64,000 nucleotides of DNA from KBS-96 sp964247975 (GTDB lineage: Bacteria > Acidobacteriota > Terriglobia > Bryobacterales > Bryobacteraceae), in NCBI GenBank assembly GCA_964247975.1, contig CAXTWH010000018.1, forward strand, positions 1 to 64,000, in the 5' to 3' direction. The translations under genes and the position numbers were made by a program. Positions 52,959 to 63,900 of the stretch are shown here, in pieces (position 1 is the stretch's first letter; each line of letters starts with the position of its first letter). The notes under the pieces are model-generated. The model made no database searches and was not told the DNA's origin. It saw only the letters and a program-made list of their open reading frames with translations.

Positions 52959-55826
52959 CTAGAACTGGAAGCGTAATTGAAGGTCCAGCCGCCGGTTATT
53001 GGTAGGTGTTTGTTCTGCGCCAAAACCGCCGGAAATGCCTAGCGGTTGCAAGGCTGAAGGCGACGTTAATACGCCAACCGGGGTGCTGTAGTTAGTGTGG
53101 TTAAACAGATTGCGGGCGCTGACGGAAAGCGTCAGATTATAACGATGTTCAGTTACGGAATCGCCGCCTCCAGGACCGCCCGGTCCTCCGCCGAAACCGC
53201 CGCGTCCTCCACCACCACCGCCGCCGCCTGCTCGCGCCCCGCCTACCATTCCGGCAAATTTAGTGGTTCCAAATCCCCAGGTCCGGCTTGCGCGAAGGTT
53301 CACTGTGACGTTATTAGGACCAACCCCGGCATTGCGTCCTAAAATCGGCTCACCCGATTTCGGGTTCAAATCCAAATAGCCGTAAGGCGTAGACGCAATG
53401 TTTAATCCAGGGCCGGAGGCAATGCCTGGACGATCATTCACAATTCCGTCCAGGTTATTATCGGAACCCGTGGTGATGTCGTAAGGCGTGCCGGAGCGCG
53501 CAATGATGAACGGAGAGAAGGCCAGCTTTAGCGGACCGCGTATATTGCCCCCGATAAACGTTCGATTTTCAATGCTGAGCGTAGATCTTCCCCACTCTGC
53601 ATTGGAATTGTATTGATTCACCGGAATCGACGTTAGGCCATCCGTGTTGCTGTGCGCATTGTTCCAGATGTACGCCCCGAAAAACGAAATTCGTTTACCG
53701 ATTTGCGTGTTCACCCGAACTAGTAGCTGCGTTTGTTTTAATAATCCGCTGGACTCATACAAGTACAAATCGCCTACGTTCCCATAAGGACGAATTCCGG
53801 AGCCTGGTTGCCCGGGCAGAACTGAGCCGGGCAGCGGAGCATTGATGTCTCGTGTGCGGTATTGATGAACGCCACGCGTGTTAGTGAAGTTCACAGCCAA
53901 GGTGGTTTTGCTGAAAAGCTGGCGCTCCACGCCGATTGCGCTTTGCAGCAGGTAAGGCGCGCGCAGATTCTGGTCGATCAAATATCGGACCTGTTGGTTG
54001 GAAGCCAGCGTTAAGCTCGACAAAGCCGGGATCACCGGATAGAACGCCGGGTCTTTCACTAAATAATATTGCTGGTTTACGCCGTTGTTCTGGTACGCAG
54101 TGGCAACGTCATCATCGCTGAAGCGAACATAAAACAATCCGAAGCCGCCCCGGATCACCGTTTTAGGCCGTCCACTGCCGCCGGAAGCAAAAGGCGACCA
54201 AGCAAAGCCAAGGCGGGGTGCGATATCGCGCCAATCGTTGATGTTCGTTTGGCCTTCCCAACGCAAGCCGCCGCTCAAAGTCAAATTGGGAGCTAACCGC
54301 CAGTCATCCTGAACAAATAACCCGACATCCACCTGATCTACCTGAATGAAAGGATTGCCGCGATTCAGCGTAAACTGCTGCGGCGTTCCAGTCTGATACG
54401 ATGTGCCGCACGCAGAAGCTTGCAAACAAGAAAACGTGAATGTTCCGTTGAAGTTTGTCGGGGTGTAATAGTTCAGGTTGTCTCCGCGGATGCGTCCGCC
54501 GAACTTAATGGTCTGCTTGCCTTGCGAGATCGTGGTGTAATTCTGAAACTCAAACCGGTCAGTGGCTTGCCTGGCGTTATTAACCGATGATCCGCCGCCG
54601 TTGAATGCGCCCTGCACTTTAATCTGCGGCGCGTCGGAAACGGCGATGTTGTCCAGATATTCGCGCCGGTATTGAAAGCGGCTTTCATTCACCACCTTAG
54701 CCGAGATGATTTGCGTGTCGGTGATCTGCGCGGTGTGTTCGGCTTGATCGTATACGTAGCCGTTTTCCGGAAGATTAAAGCCGGTGATGTTCCAAAGATC
54801 GCGGTGGTTATCCAGATACGAATACCTCATGCTGAGCGTGTTGTTTGCTCCAAGCTGCCAATCGACGCGCGGACTTACGGTTGTTCTTTGCTGAGGCGTT
54901 GGCGTGAAGCCGCGATCGTTCAAAGCAATACCGGGGTTATTAGGATCAAGAATATAAGCATTCAGAATTCCATTGTCGTCAATCTGACGCCGCTCCACGT
55001 CCACAAAAAAGCTGGCATGTTTGCCGATCGGCCCGCTCGCGTTGCCGCCAAAGCTTTGAGCGCGAAAATCGGGAGTCACTGTTAAAAACGGATTTCGGGC
55101 GTTCCAGATACCATCGCTGATGTCATAAAACGCGCTGCCGTGAAATCGGTCTGACCCCGGCTTTGTCAGAATTTCGATGCGACCAAAGCCGAGCTTGTCG
55201 AATTCCGAAGAAAACGGGTTCTGGTTCAAGCGGATTTCGCGGATTGATTCTTTCGGCGGAAAACGCCCGCTGGAAAATCCGTCAATGTAAACCTGTCCAC
55301 CGCCGGGACCAGCGGAAGGACCAGCCAAAGCTTGCAAATCCTGCGCCAAATCGTCCGGATCATCCGGCAAGGCATCCAGATCTTCTTTTCTCAATACCAG
55401 GGCCGTAGCGTTCTGGGAAGGATCAACGCTGATCTGCGTGGTGGAAGAGTCCGCTACCGTCACCTCTTCCTTCAGGTTTTCCGGCTTCATGACGATGTTC
55501 CCCTGCGAGGGCTGGTTCGTGGCCGCCATCACTGCCACAACGCCGTCCTGAGTCAATCCTTTTTGTTCTGCGGATACTGTGTAGGCTCCCGGCGCAACGT
55601 TCCGAAACAGGTATGTGCCATCGCCCCTGGTTTTCGTGGTTTGCGCTTTGCCGGTCTGGTCCGTTAAAGAAACAACCGCATTGGGAATCACTGCTCCTGT
55701 GTTGTCTTTGACCGTGCCTTGAACAACGGCAGAGCCGGAACGGGCCGATGCCGGTGCATCCTGCGCCCACAGACTTGCTGCTGCGAGAACACAAATAGTA
55801 AATACACTTACTGCGTTCTTAATCAT
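52959..55826 (-). CDS. TonB-dependent receptor with carboxypeptidase-regulatory N-domain (Oar-like)
   Basis: A 955-residue outer-membrane receptor. The signal peptide (AVSVFTICVLAAASLWAQ) precedes a carboxypeptidase-regulatory-like domain (QGTVKDNTGAVIPNAVVSLTDQTGKAQTTKTRGDGTYLFRNVAPGAYTVSAE). A plug follows (LPDDPDDLAQDLQALAGP, GGQVYIDGFSSGRFPPKESIREIRLNQNPFSSEFDKLGFGRIEILTKPG), then a long barrel ending LRFQF. The loop at about residues 868-894 is extraordinarily Gly-rich (runs of eight and more Gly/Arg). SD AGAGG supports the ATG. Oar-like receptors are abundant in Acidobacteria; the substrate is unknown. It is downstream of the DUF5666-like gene by 40 bp. Confidence 0.9.
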   Translation of the reverse strand: MIKNAVSVFTICVLAAASLWAQDAPASARSGSAVVQGTVKDNTGAVIPNAVVSLTDQTGKAQTTKTRGDGTYLFRNVAPGAYTVSAEQKGLTQDGVVAVMAATNQPSQGNIVMKPENLKEEVTVADSSTTQISVDPSQNATALVLRKEDLDALPDDPDDLAQDLQALAGPSAGPGGGQVYIDGFSSGRFPPKESIREIRLNQNPFSSEFDKLGFGRIEILTKPGSDRFHGSAFYDISDGIWNARNPFLTVTPDFRAQSFGGNASGPIGKHASFFVDVERRQIDDNGILNAYILDPNNPGIALNDRGFTPTPQQRTTVSPRVDWQLGANNTLSMRYSYLDNHRDLWNITGFNLPENGYVYDQAEHTAQITDTQIISAKVVNESRFQYRREYLDNIAVSDAPQIKVQGAFNGGGSSVNNARQATDRFEFQNYTTISQGKQTIKFGGRIRGDNLNYYTPTNFNGTFTFSCLQASACGTSYQTGTPQQFTLNRGNPFIQVDQVDVGLFVQDDWRLAPNLTLSGGLRWEGQTNINDWRDIAPRLGFAWSPFASGGSGRPKTVIRGGFGLFYVRFSDDDVATAYQNNGVNQQYYLVKDPAFYPVIPALSSLTLASNQQVRYLIDQNLRAPYLLQSAIGVERQLFSKTTLAVNFTNTRGVHQYRTRDINAPLPGSVLPGQPGSGIRPYGNVGDLYLYESSGLLKQTQLLVRVNTQIGKRISFFGAYIWNNAHSNTDGLTSIPVNQYNSNAEWGRSTLSIENRTFIGGNIRGPLKLAFSPFIIARSGTPYDITTGSDNNLDGIVNDRPGIASGPGLNIASTPYGYLDLNPKSGEPILGRNAGVGPNNVTVNLRASRTWGFGTTKFAGMVGGARAGGGGGGGGRGGFGGGPGGPGGGDSVTEHRYNLTLSVSARNLFNHTNYSTPVGVLTSPSALQPLGISGGFGAEQTPTNNRRLDLQLRFQF

Positions 55827-55866
55827 GTAACCTCTTCAAAATTCTTTTATTTTGGGGGAGCGCGCG

Positions 55867-57156
55867 TTATTGTTCGCCAGGGGTGCCGACATCCAGATTC
55901 CACATGCCTAATGCGCTGGAACGGCCCCCACTAGAAGGCGTGGACGCTAACAGCGATTCCACGCCAGCCACAATGTTGATTGCCGTGAGATGATTTCTGT
56001 CGTCGCCCGCGCTGCCGGAAATCACAACTGCGCTGCCCGGTTTTAAATCGGAAACAGCAATTTTGGGAACCCGTTCGAGCATCTGCGAAAGATCTCCGCC
56101 GCCGGGATGTGGACCATTCGCGCCTGCCGCGCCGCCCACCGGACTGGTTGCGCCCGCCGGAGTGCCGGACGATTTACCGCCATCCTCGCCCGGAACAATA
56201 GCTGCTCGCGGTCCGCCTTCACGAGCGGCTCCGCTTCCCGGCAATGGTCCTGGATTTCCGCTACCGCCCGCGTTGTTCCGTCCATTCACCCGTGCCGCCA
56301 ACATGCCGGCCATTGCCGGAGAAAGCTGCCGAACTGCGGTTTCATCCGTTAAAGCCACTGTCAAAGGCTGCTTGGTTTGCGTATCGGTCGCTTGAATTTG
56401 CTTGCCGTCGGCGGAAACGGAAACAATGGTGGCTGCAACCGTTCGGAACGCGCCCGAGATGATTTTTTCGGCTGTGACATGAGTTCCCTCAGCATTGTTG
56501 TTGCCTAAAATGCGAAGCTGGTCGCCTGGCTTCAACTCGGTGAAAGAACTGGATTTTGCGTCTGAATACTGAGCCGAATTCGGCGCATACCGGACAAACT
56601 GCGTTTTGTCCGTGGTTGCCACTGTGATCAGTTTCTGGCCACCCGCACCGCGCAAGGCCATTACAAAACTCTTTGTGTTCGGGTCCACGGAAACCAGCGT
56701 TCCACGGCTGCCGCGCTTCTGCCAATCCGCCAGTTCAGATTCGTGTTTTTGTTGTAGTTCACCCGCCGTCATCACAATCACAATGGCGGCTTCCAGTTTG
56801 GCGGGAACAGCCGCATCTTTGTGTCCGCGCGCTAACAAGCGGTCACCTACCATTATTTGAGAAGCATCAGTCGGTTGCGCTTTCTTTAAATCTGTTTCTC
56901 CCGGCGGAACCTTATAAAAGTGGGGTCCCTTGGCTGTTGAAACCACAAATTCCGAGCCGGTTTTATCTTCTTTGATCGTGAAAGTCTGGCTTGCTGCGTC
57001 AACCGCCGTTACTGTGCCAAGCACACGATCCATCGGCGCGCGCGCGGGTTGAGTTTCCTGCGCTGCGGTTTCGGCAGGATACGTAACTATAAATCCGCCC
57101 AAGGTAAGAACGAAAACGAAAGTACCCCGTTGTGCCGCTCGGATCACAGATTTCAT
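55867..57156 (-). CDS. Exported DUF5666-like repeat protein
   Basis: A 429-residue secreted protein. The signal peptide (RGTFVFVLTLGGFIVTYPAETAAQ) is followed by repeated beta units of the form GTVTAVDAASQTFTIKEDKTGSEFVVS, GTLVSVDPNTKSFVMALRG and ATIVSVSADGKQIQATDTQ, each followed by LKPGDQLRILGN- or MVGDRLLARG-type loops. These resemble DUF5666 domains. A Gly/Pro/Asn-rich linker (about 285-350) precedes the final unit (IAVSDLKPGSAVVISGSAGDD). It is translated 40 bp before the TonB receptor gene, which suggests one transcript. An earlier ATG at 57183 is possible. Confidence 0.75.
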   Translation of the reverse strand: MKSVIRAAQRGTFVFVLTLGGFIVTYPAETAAQETQPARAPMDRVLGTVTAVDAASQTFTIKEDKTGSEFVVSTAKGPHFYKVPPGETDLKKAQPTDASQIMVGDRLLARGHKDAAVPAKLEAAIVIVMTAGELQQKHESELADWQKRGSRGTLVSVDPNTKSFVMALRGAGGQKLITVATTDKTQFVRYAPNSAQYSDAKSSSFTELKPGDQLRILGNNNAEGTHVTAEKIISGAFRTVAATIVSVSADGKQIQATDTQTKQPLTVALTDETAVRQLSPAMAGMLAARVNGRNNAGGSGNPGPLPGSGAAREGGPRAAIVPGEDGGKSSGTPAGATSPVGGAAGANGPHPGGGDLSQMLERVPKIAVSDLKPGSAVVISGSAGDDRNHLTAINIVAGVESLLASTPSSGGRSSALGMWNLDVGTPGEQ

Positions 57157-57277
57157 ATTATTTATGAGGCGATAACTACGCATGAACAGTTACGCGGGAA
57201 TAGGCGGTTCTGTGTTGAGGAAATTGTAAAGACTTGTCCTGTAAACAACGAGGCTTCGAAAACACAGGTTTTATAAA

Positions 57278-57781
57278 TTAATTTCGTTGGCCGACGTGTT
57301 CTGTACGACCGGCTAAGGCTTTAATGCCCGGACCGCCGCAAACGCCGACTCCAGTATTTAGTAAAGCGTTCAAAAAATTAAACAGAATGGCATAGATCAT
57401 CTGTTCATTAATAGGCTGCCGGCCCGGCATGCGGAAATTTCCTGGTAACTCCTTCGTAATCTGTACCTTCACGGCATGAGGCAGCGCCCGTCCGGAGCGG
57501 TCCCGCTGGTTGGCCAAGCTAAGTGGAGTTTGCAGCACCGAGCCTGTTCTGCCGTCTACATAAAATTGACAGCGGGAAAACCAACCGAGATTGCCGGGGT
57601 CGGCGGCATCGAATAATAACAAGGGAGCCTGACGGTCCGAAGCCAATAATTCTAACGATAAATTACGCTTACCGTCTTCCAGCTTGAGCTCGAAACCAGC
57701 CTGACGGGCAATATTCGAAACAAAATCAGGATCGAGTTCCAGCAAAAGATACTTATAAGCGCCAGCTTCCAAAACCTGCAT
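57278..57781 (-). CDS. Protein of unknown function
   Basis: The 167-residue product has no recognisable domain. It shows a beta/alpha pattern (QVLEAGAYKYLLLELDPDFVSNIARQAGFEL, LASDRQAPLLLFDAADPGNLGWFSRCQFYVDG), then a Pro/Arg-rich region and a hydrophobic stretch IYAILFNFLNALLNTGVGVCGG. The C-terminus is basic. ATG 57781 and ATG 57844 are both open; neither has a good ribosome site. It could be a partial or fast-evolving gene. It is divergent from tatA. Confidence 0.45.
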   Translation of the reverse strand: MQVLEAGAYKYLLLELDPDFVSNIARQAGFELKLEDGKRNLSLELLASDRQAPLLLFDAADPGNLGWFSRCQFYVDGRTGSVLQTPLSLANQRDRSGRALPHAVKVQITKELPGNFRMPGRQPINEQMIYAILFNFLNALLNTGVGVCGGPGIKALAGRTEHVGQRN

Positions 57782-57936
57782 TGTTTTTATTCTAGATGGC
57801 GGGAAGTCAGTTATCGTCAAACAGAATTGAATTATTTGCCGCATCCGGGCGAAATGGAAAAACGTACCTCTTTATGTGATTTCCAAAATTGGGCGATTCA
57901 TGGGTACAATAGGAAATTACAGAGGAGTTTTGAATC

Positions 57937-58143
57937 ATGCTTGAAGGTCTGCTGCAACCACAACACCTGATGATTATTCTAGCGGTGGCCGTTTTTGTGT
58001 TTGGACCGAAAAAACTGCCGGAATTGGGAAAAGGTTTGGGGCAGGGGATCAAGTCATTCCGGGAAGGCATTAAGCAGGCCACTGCCGAGCCGACAAATAC
58101 CGTGACGACCGCTGAAACCGAAACTGAAAAAACAAAAATCTAG
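57937..58143 (+). CDS. tatA: Twin-arginine translocase subunit TatA
   Basis: A 68-residue protein with the TatA/B layout: one N-terminal membrane helix (LMIILAVAVFVFGPKKL, 11-27), the FGPKKLPELGKGLG hinge, an amphipathic helix (GQGIKSFREGIKQAT) and a polar C-tail. TatA oligomers form the conduit of the Tat pathway, which would export Tat-signal proteins such as those at 33102 and 35282. GAGGAG nine bases upstream supports the ATG. The HAD phosphatase gene starts two bases after its stop. tatB and tatC are not in the window. Confidence 0.9.
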   Translation: MLEGLLQPQHLMIILAVAVFVFGPKKLPELGKGLGQGIKSFREGIKQATAEPTNTVTTAETETEKTKI

Positions 58144-58145
58144 AA

Positions 58146-58871
58146 TTGAGGCTCGGAGCCGCTTTTCTTCGTTTGTTTCTTGTTAATTTGCCAGCGAACT
58201 CCTTGGTTCTGTTTGACATAGACGGCACGTTAATCCGACGCGCCGGCCCGCACCATAAAAGAGCTTTGGTGGAGGCAGTCAAGCGTTGTACCGGCCACAT
58301 GACTTCCCTGGATGCTGTTCCCACGCAAGGAATGCTTGATGGCGACCTGCTGCGTATGCTTCTTGCCCAAATCCCGCTACCGGAAGCGGAAACTGGACTT
58401 CTTCCTGATCTGATCAGAACCGCTATTGAGTTTTATCTTGCAAACTGCCCTGACAGCTTGCAAGAAAAACTTTGTCCGGGCGTTTTTCCTTTATTGAACG
58501 AACTTACGAAGAAAAAAGCTGTTCTGGCGTTAGTGACCGGAAACCTGAGCGCGATCGGCTGGCGCAAAATGGAATTGGCAGGGTTGCGTTCCTACTTCCA
58601 ATTGGGTGCATTTGCGGAAGAAGGCAGGACACGAGCCGATCTGGTGCAAGTCGCAGTACAAAAAGCAAAACGGCTTGTTCTCATTGGGAACCGCACGCGC
58701 ATTTCCCTGATCGGCGATCATCCGAACGATATCCGAGCCGCAGCCGCGCAGGGCGGCATTCAAACGGTAGCAACAGCCACAGGGCTGTCTACTATGAGTG
58801 AGTTGTTGGAAGAAAAGCCTGACATTCTGGTGAATGATCTAACGGAGCTTTCGGTAGCTCAACTGGTATAG
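58146..58871 (+). CDS. HAD-family hydrolase, phosphoglycolate-phosphatase-like
   Basis: A 241-residue phosphatase with motif I LFDIDGTLI (nucleophile Asp), motif II LVTGN (Thr), the conserved Lys in a later helix, and motif IV IGDHPNDIRAAAAQG. A cap domain lies between motifs I and II (GHMTSLDAVPTQGMLDGDLLRMLLAQI). The subfamily resembles phosphoglycolate and related small-molecule phosphatases. The start is TTG 58146 (58188 is an alternative with the motif closer to the N-terminus). It is co-directional with tatA at a two-base gap. Confidence 0.85.
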   Translation: MRLGAAFLRLFLVNLPANSLVLFDIDGTLIRRAGPHHKRALVEAVKRCTGHMTSLDAVPTQGMLDGDLLRMLLAQIPLPEAETGLLPDLIRTAIEFYLANCPDSLQEKLCPGVFPLLNELTKKKAVLALVTGNLSAIGWRKMELAGLRSYFQLGAFAEEGRTRADLVQVAVQKAKRLVLIGNRTRISLIGDHPNDIRAAAAQGGIQTVATATGLSTMSELLEEKPDILVNDLTELSVAQLV

Positions 58872-59121
58872 TCAGGAAAGTACCCAAAGCCGGAAACAGT
58901 TAAATCTCTTTTGCATCTAGTAGTTTACTGAGTTCTCCCTAGTCGTGGCATGAAGCGCGAAACTGCTTTACTTTCCGGCAGAGCCATAAGTGCTATGGCG
59001 TTCTCGTGAGCGCGGTAAAGGCGTTGTGACTCCCCGTTGCAGATCAAACCAAAAGGTGAATGTAGGAAACGCGTATTCCGATTGCAAGCACGAACCGGAA
59101 TGAACGGCACGGAACAATCGC

Positions 59122-60948
59122 ATGCAGGAACAACAACAAACTTTTCTGTCCGCGTGGCGCGACCGGCTTTCCGCGCTGCGCAGCGTTCCGCCTGTTCTCA
59201 AAATTGTCTGGCAATCAGGCCGAGCGGTAGTTACGTGCGGCTTGATTGCCCGGATTATTGCTTCGATTATTCCGGTGGGCGTGCTGAAAGTAGCGGCTTC
59301 CATTATCGGAATCATCAGCAACTTATATCGAACTCACCAGCCGGTTCCCCAATACTTCTGGTGGCTGGTTGGTTTGGAATTCGGCTTGGCGATTCTGGGC
59401 GCGGTAGCCAGCCGGGTGATCAGTTTTCTGGATACGCTACTGGCTGACCGTTATTCCCGTCACGTCAGCATTCTCGTGCTGGACCACGCTTCAAAACTGG
59501 ATCTCGCTACCTACGAAAACCCGGTGTTTTATGATCGGCTGGAACGGGCGCGGGTGCAGGCCACTGACCGGTTGGTGATGATTCAGGCCACCGGTCAGTT
59601 AATTCAACAGGCGATCACCACTATTTCGCTAGCGGTTCCCATTCTTTGGTTTTCGCCCTGGCTGCTGCTTCTTTTACTGGCTTTTGTGACGCCCGCATTT
59701 CTGGGTGAAAGCCATTTTGCGTTTTTAGGCTTTGCCCTAAGCTTGAGGCAAACGCCGCGCAAGCGTTTAATTGATTACCTGCGCGTGCTGGGCGGCAGCA
59801 AGGAAGCAGCGAAAGAATTGAAACTGTTCGGGCTGCGCGATTTTATCGCAGACCGTTTTCGCGGTTTGTGGGACGGTATTTATGCGGAAACATTGAGCTT
59901 AGCCCGGCGGCGATTCGTGGCCGCCACGTTTTTGGCAGTTTTGAGCAGCAGCGGCTATTACGGCGCGTATGTGTTTGTTTTGTACCGGGCCATCACCGGC
60001 CAGATTTCTTCCATTGACACAGTGGTTTTTCTAACCGGGGCCATTCTCCAGATTTCCGGTAATATTCAGAACATTTTCTCGACATTGGCCAGCATCGCGG
60101 ACCAGGCGCTGTACCTGACCGACCTGCTGGCGTTCTTCAATATGAAGCCGACAGTGATGTCCAAGCCAAATGCGCTGCCAGCGCCCAGGCCGATTAAACA
60201 GGGCTTTGAATTTAAGAATGTATCTTTCTGGTATCCCGGCACAACCCGCCGCATTCTGAATAACTTTAATCTGCGCATTTCCCCCGGCGAGCGCATCGCC
60301 CTGATCGGCCAGAACGGGCAAGGCAAAACCACGCTGGTAAAACTGATGAGTCGTTTGTATGATCCTTCTGAGGGCCAGGTGCTATTGGACGGAATCGATC
60401 TGCGCGAATACTCAATTGAGGATCTGTGCCACGAAATCGGCGTCATCTTCCAGGATTTTATGCGCTACGAGATGACGGTTCACGACAACATCGCGGTAGG
60501 GCGCGTTGAGAAAATTGAGGATCGAGTGGGAATCGAAATCGCTGCCCAGAAAGCGCTGGCTGATCAGGTAATTGATAAATTAGCAGACGGCTATGACCAG
60601 ATGCTGGGCCGCCGTTTTGAAACCGGCGTGGATTTATCAGGCGGCGAATGGCAGCGGATTGCTTTGGCGCGGGCTTATCTTCGGGATGCCCAAATGCTGA
60701 TTCTGGATGAGCCGACTGCCGCGCTTGATGCCCGCGCCGAGTATGAGATTTTCGAACGCTTCTATGATCTGACTGTAGGAAAAATGGCTTTGCTGATATC
60801 GCATCGGTTTTCAACTGTGCGCATGGCAGATCGGATTATTGTTCTGGAAGATGGCCAGATTGTGGAACAAGGCAAACATGACCAGTTGATCCGCCTGGGC
60901 GGTCGTTACGCTGAAATGTTTGAACTGCAGGCAGCCAGTTACAGGTAA
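59122..60948 (+). CDS. ABC exporter, fused permease-ATPase
   Basis: The 608-residue half-transporter has a membrane half (IIASIIPVGVLKVAASIIGII, FWWLVGLEFGLAILGAVASRVISF, FLAVLSSSGYYGAYVFVLY) and a C-terminal NBD. Walker A reads GQNGQGKTTLV. The signature is LSGGEWQRIALARA, Walker B MLILDEPTAALDARAE, the Q-loop IFQDFMRYEMTV and the switch His ISHRFSTVRMADRI. Such type-IV exporters form homodimers. The NdvB-like gene starts nine bases after its stop, the NdvA/NdvB arrangement known for cyclic beta-1,2-glucan, so export of that or a similar glycan is the natural inference. Confidence 0.9.
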   Translation: MQEQQQTFLSAWRDRLSALRSVPPVLKIVWQSGRAVVTCGLIARIIASIIPVGVLKVAASIIGIISNLYRTHQPVPQYFWWLVGLEFGLAILGAVASRVISFLDTLLADRYSRHVSILVLDHASKLDLATYENPVFYDRLERARVQATDRLVMIQATGQLIQQAITTISLAVPILWFSPWLLLLLLAFVTPAFLGESHFAFLGFALSLRQTPRKRLIDYLRVLGGSKEAAKELKLFGLRDFIADRFRGLWDGIYAETLSLARRRFVAATFLAVLSSSGYYGAYVFVLYRAITGQISSIDTVVFLTGAILQISGNIQNIFSTLASIADQALYLTDLLAFFNMKPTVMSKPNALPAPRPIKQGFEFKNVSFWYPGTTRRILNNFNLRISPGERIALIGQNGQGKTTLVKLMSRLYDPSEGQVLLDGIDLREYSIEDLCHEIGVIFQDFMRYEMTVHDNIAVGRVEKIEDRVGIEIAAQKALADQVIDKLADGYDQMLGRRFETGVDLSGGEWQRIALARAYLRDAQMLILDEPTAALDARAEYEIFERFYDLTVGKMALLISHRFSTVRMADRIIVLEDGQIVEQGKHDQLIRLGGRYAEMFELQAASYR

Positions 60949-60957
60949 GGAGAACAC

Positions 60958-63900
60958 GTGGCTACAGAAGCAGGCGCGCTGCGGGAAATTAAAGCGGCGG
61001 AACATGTGGAATCGGGACACACCGCTACGGTGGACTTGGTCCAGCTTCGCGAACAGGGAAAGGCCACGGCGGCCCGTTGGAAAAATCCGGCCAAGGGCGG
61101 CACAAGCACCGCGTTGCGCAGCCGGTTTGACCAGTCGCTTGGCGTTCTGGCCGGTTTGCAACACGCCTTGCGCGGCCACCAACATGAGGCTCTTTCTGAA
61201 GATTTGAAATGGCTGTCGGACCACCTGCGCTTGTATGCCGCCGACACCATTGAATTGCGCACCAGCATGAAAAAGCTGCAAAAATTGCCGCTGGTGCGGT
61301 CCGGCGAATCAAACGAAATGCCGCGCAGTTGGGTGCTGATGCGCGCTTTCATGGAAGCAACCAACTTTGACCTGCGCGAAGAAGCTCTGGTGGCTTTTGT
61401 GGACGGCGCAATCGAAGTTGATCCGCTGGAATATAAAGAACTCTGGGCATTGGGAGAAATGCTCAAGCTGGTTCTGTTTGATGAAACAGCCAAACGCGGC
61501 CAGCAGGCATTGCAGGCCCTGGGACGGCAGGATAAAAGCGCGGTGCCGGTGAGAATGGACCTGCTGGTGCAAAGCCTGCGGCTAGTCGGTGAGATGAATT
61601 GGGAAGAAATGGTGGAGCCGTTATCGCCGGTGAACCGCATCTTCCAGAATGATCCAGCCGGTATTTATCCAAGGATGGATGAACTGACCAGGGCCGCTTA
61701 TCTGACCGAAATCAGTGATCTGGCAAAAGGCTCGCACGCGAGCGAAGTGGAAATTGCGCGCTTGGCGATTCGTCTGGCAGCGGACGAAAAAAATGCTGAC
61801 CCCGCAGCGGACCGCCAAGCATTTCGCCGCTGCCATATCGGCTACTATCTGGTGGGCGAAGGCGCAAGCTTATTTCGCGACCGCATTGGCTTTCGTCCTA
61901 CCTTTGATACTCGCCTGCAGATTCTGCTGCGCCGCTATCCGGACGAGTTTTACATTCTGTTCATTGAATTTTTAACGCTGATTACGATTGCCGGAATTAT
62001 TTTTCCCTTTTCGCATGGGCGGCAGCCTTTAAGCATGTTGCTGCTGATGGCGATTCTGTTGTTTCTACCGGTAACGCAAGCCGCGGTGGAACTGGTGAAC
62101 TATTTTATTACTTCCATCCTGAAACCGAAACCGCTGCCTAAACTGGACTTTTCCGAAGGCGTTCCGGACGACTGCAAAACTCTGGTCACTGTTCCCACGC
62201 TGTTGATCAACGAGAAGCAGATTCAGCAACTGGTGGAAGACCTGGAAATTCGTTATCTCGGCAACCAGGATCGTAACATTCACTATGCCCTGTTAACCGA
62301 TCTGCCCGACAGCGCGGAAGCTGCCGACGAACACGACCATCGTATTGAATACGCGATCCGGTTGCTTAGCGAGCTGAATGAGAAGTATGGGCATTTGGGG
62401 CAGGGACAATTTTTCCTGTTTCACCGGCATCGCGTTTACAATCCCCAGGAAAGAACCTGGATGGGATGGGAGCGGAAGCGCGGCAAACTGCTAGATTTAA
62501 ATAAACTGCTGCGTCATGCGCACGATCCGTTTCCAGTGAAGCTTTGGGATCGTGCTGCTGTGGAGGGCGTGCGCTTCGTTATTACGCTTGATTCCGATAC
62601 ACAACTGCCGCGCGGCTCGGCGGCGCGCATGATTGGCACAATCGCGCATCCATTAAATTCCGCCGTGATCGATCCCAGACGAAATGTAGTGGTAAACGGC
62701 TACGGCATTTTGCAGCCGCGAGTGGGAATCAGCGTTCCTTCAGCGGGGCGTTCGCGCTTAGCCGCGCTTTACTCCGGCCAAACCGGTTTTGACATCTACA
62801 CCCGCGCTGTTTCAGACGTTTATCAAGATCTTTACGAGGAGGGCATCTTTACCGGTAAAGGCATTTATGATGTGGATGCTTTGCGCGCCGTGCTGGAATC
62901 GCGTTTTCCGAGAAACACTCTGTTGAGCCACGATCTGATTGAAGGCGCTTATGCCCGGGCGGGGCTGCTTTCCGATGTAGAAGTAATTGACGATTATCCT
63001 TCGCATTACAGCGCGTATAACCGCCGCAAACACCGCTGGCTGCGCGGCGACTGGCAGATTGTGCGCTGGCTGTTTCCGCGAGTTCCTGATGAAACCGGGC
63101 GGCTGGTGCAGAATCCGATTTCCCTGGTTTCCCGCTGGAAGATTTTTGACAATCTGCGCCGCAGCACAGTGGAACCGGCTCTGTTTATTCTGCTGGTTGC
63201 CGGTTGGCTGTTTCTGCCGGGCGGCCCCATGACCTGGACTTGCGTTGTGGCTAGTTTGTTGTTTCTACCAGGATTATTTCAGTTCCTGTTCGGCTTATTC
63301 CGATTTGCGCGTTTAGGCGAATTAACAATTCTCAGGGATGCAGCCATCAATCTCGGAACATCCATCGCTTCGGTGATGTTGAACGTTATCTTTCTTGCTC
63401 ATCAAGCGATGGTGGCGCTGGATGCGATTGTGCGAACCGTGATCCGCAGCACGATTACCCGGCGAAGCATGTTGGAATGGGAAACCGCTACGGAAGCAGA
63501 ACTGGGTTTGAAGAAGCGCACGCCAGTAGACATGTATCTGGATTGGATGCCGCTGGTTGCTTTGCTGCTCGGCTTGCTGGTAGCTTATTTCCGTCCGAAA
63601 GCTTTACCGTATGCTTTGCCGGTGCTTGTTCTATGGGCTTGCGCGAAGCTGGTTTCAAACTGGTTAAATCGCCCGCCGCTCGTGCAGGCTTACCAGGTAA
63701 GCGCAAAGGACCGCGCGTTAGCGAAAAATACGTTCTTAAAAACCTGGCGCTTTTTTGCTGATTTCAGCAACGAAGGCAATCACTGGTTAATTCCCGACAA
63801 CGTGCAGGAGAATCAGCCTGACGCGCCGATGATTGCGGAGCGCATTTCCACAACGAATCTGGGTTTTCTGGTGAATGCCAGGCAGGCCGCATGCGCGCTC

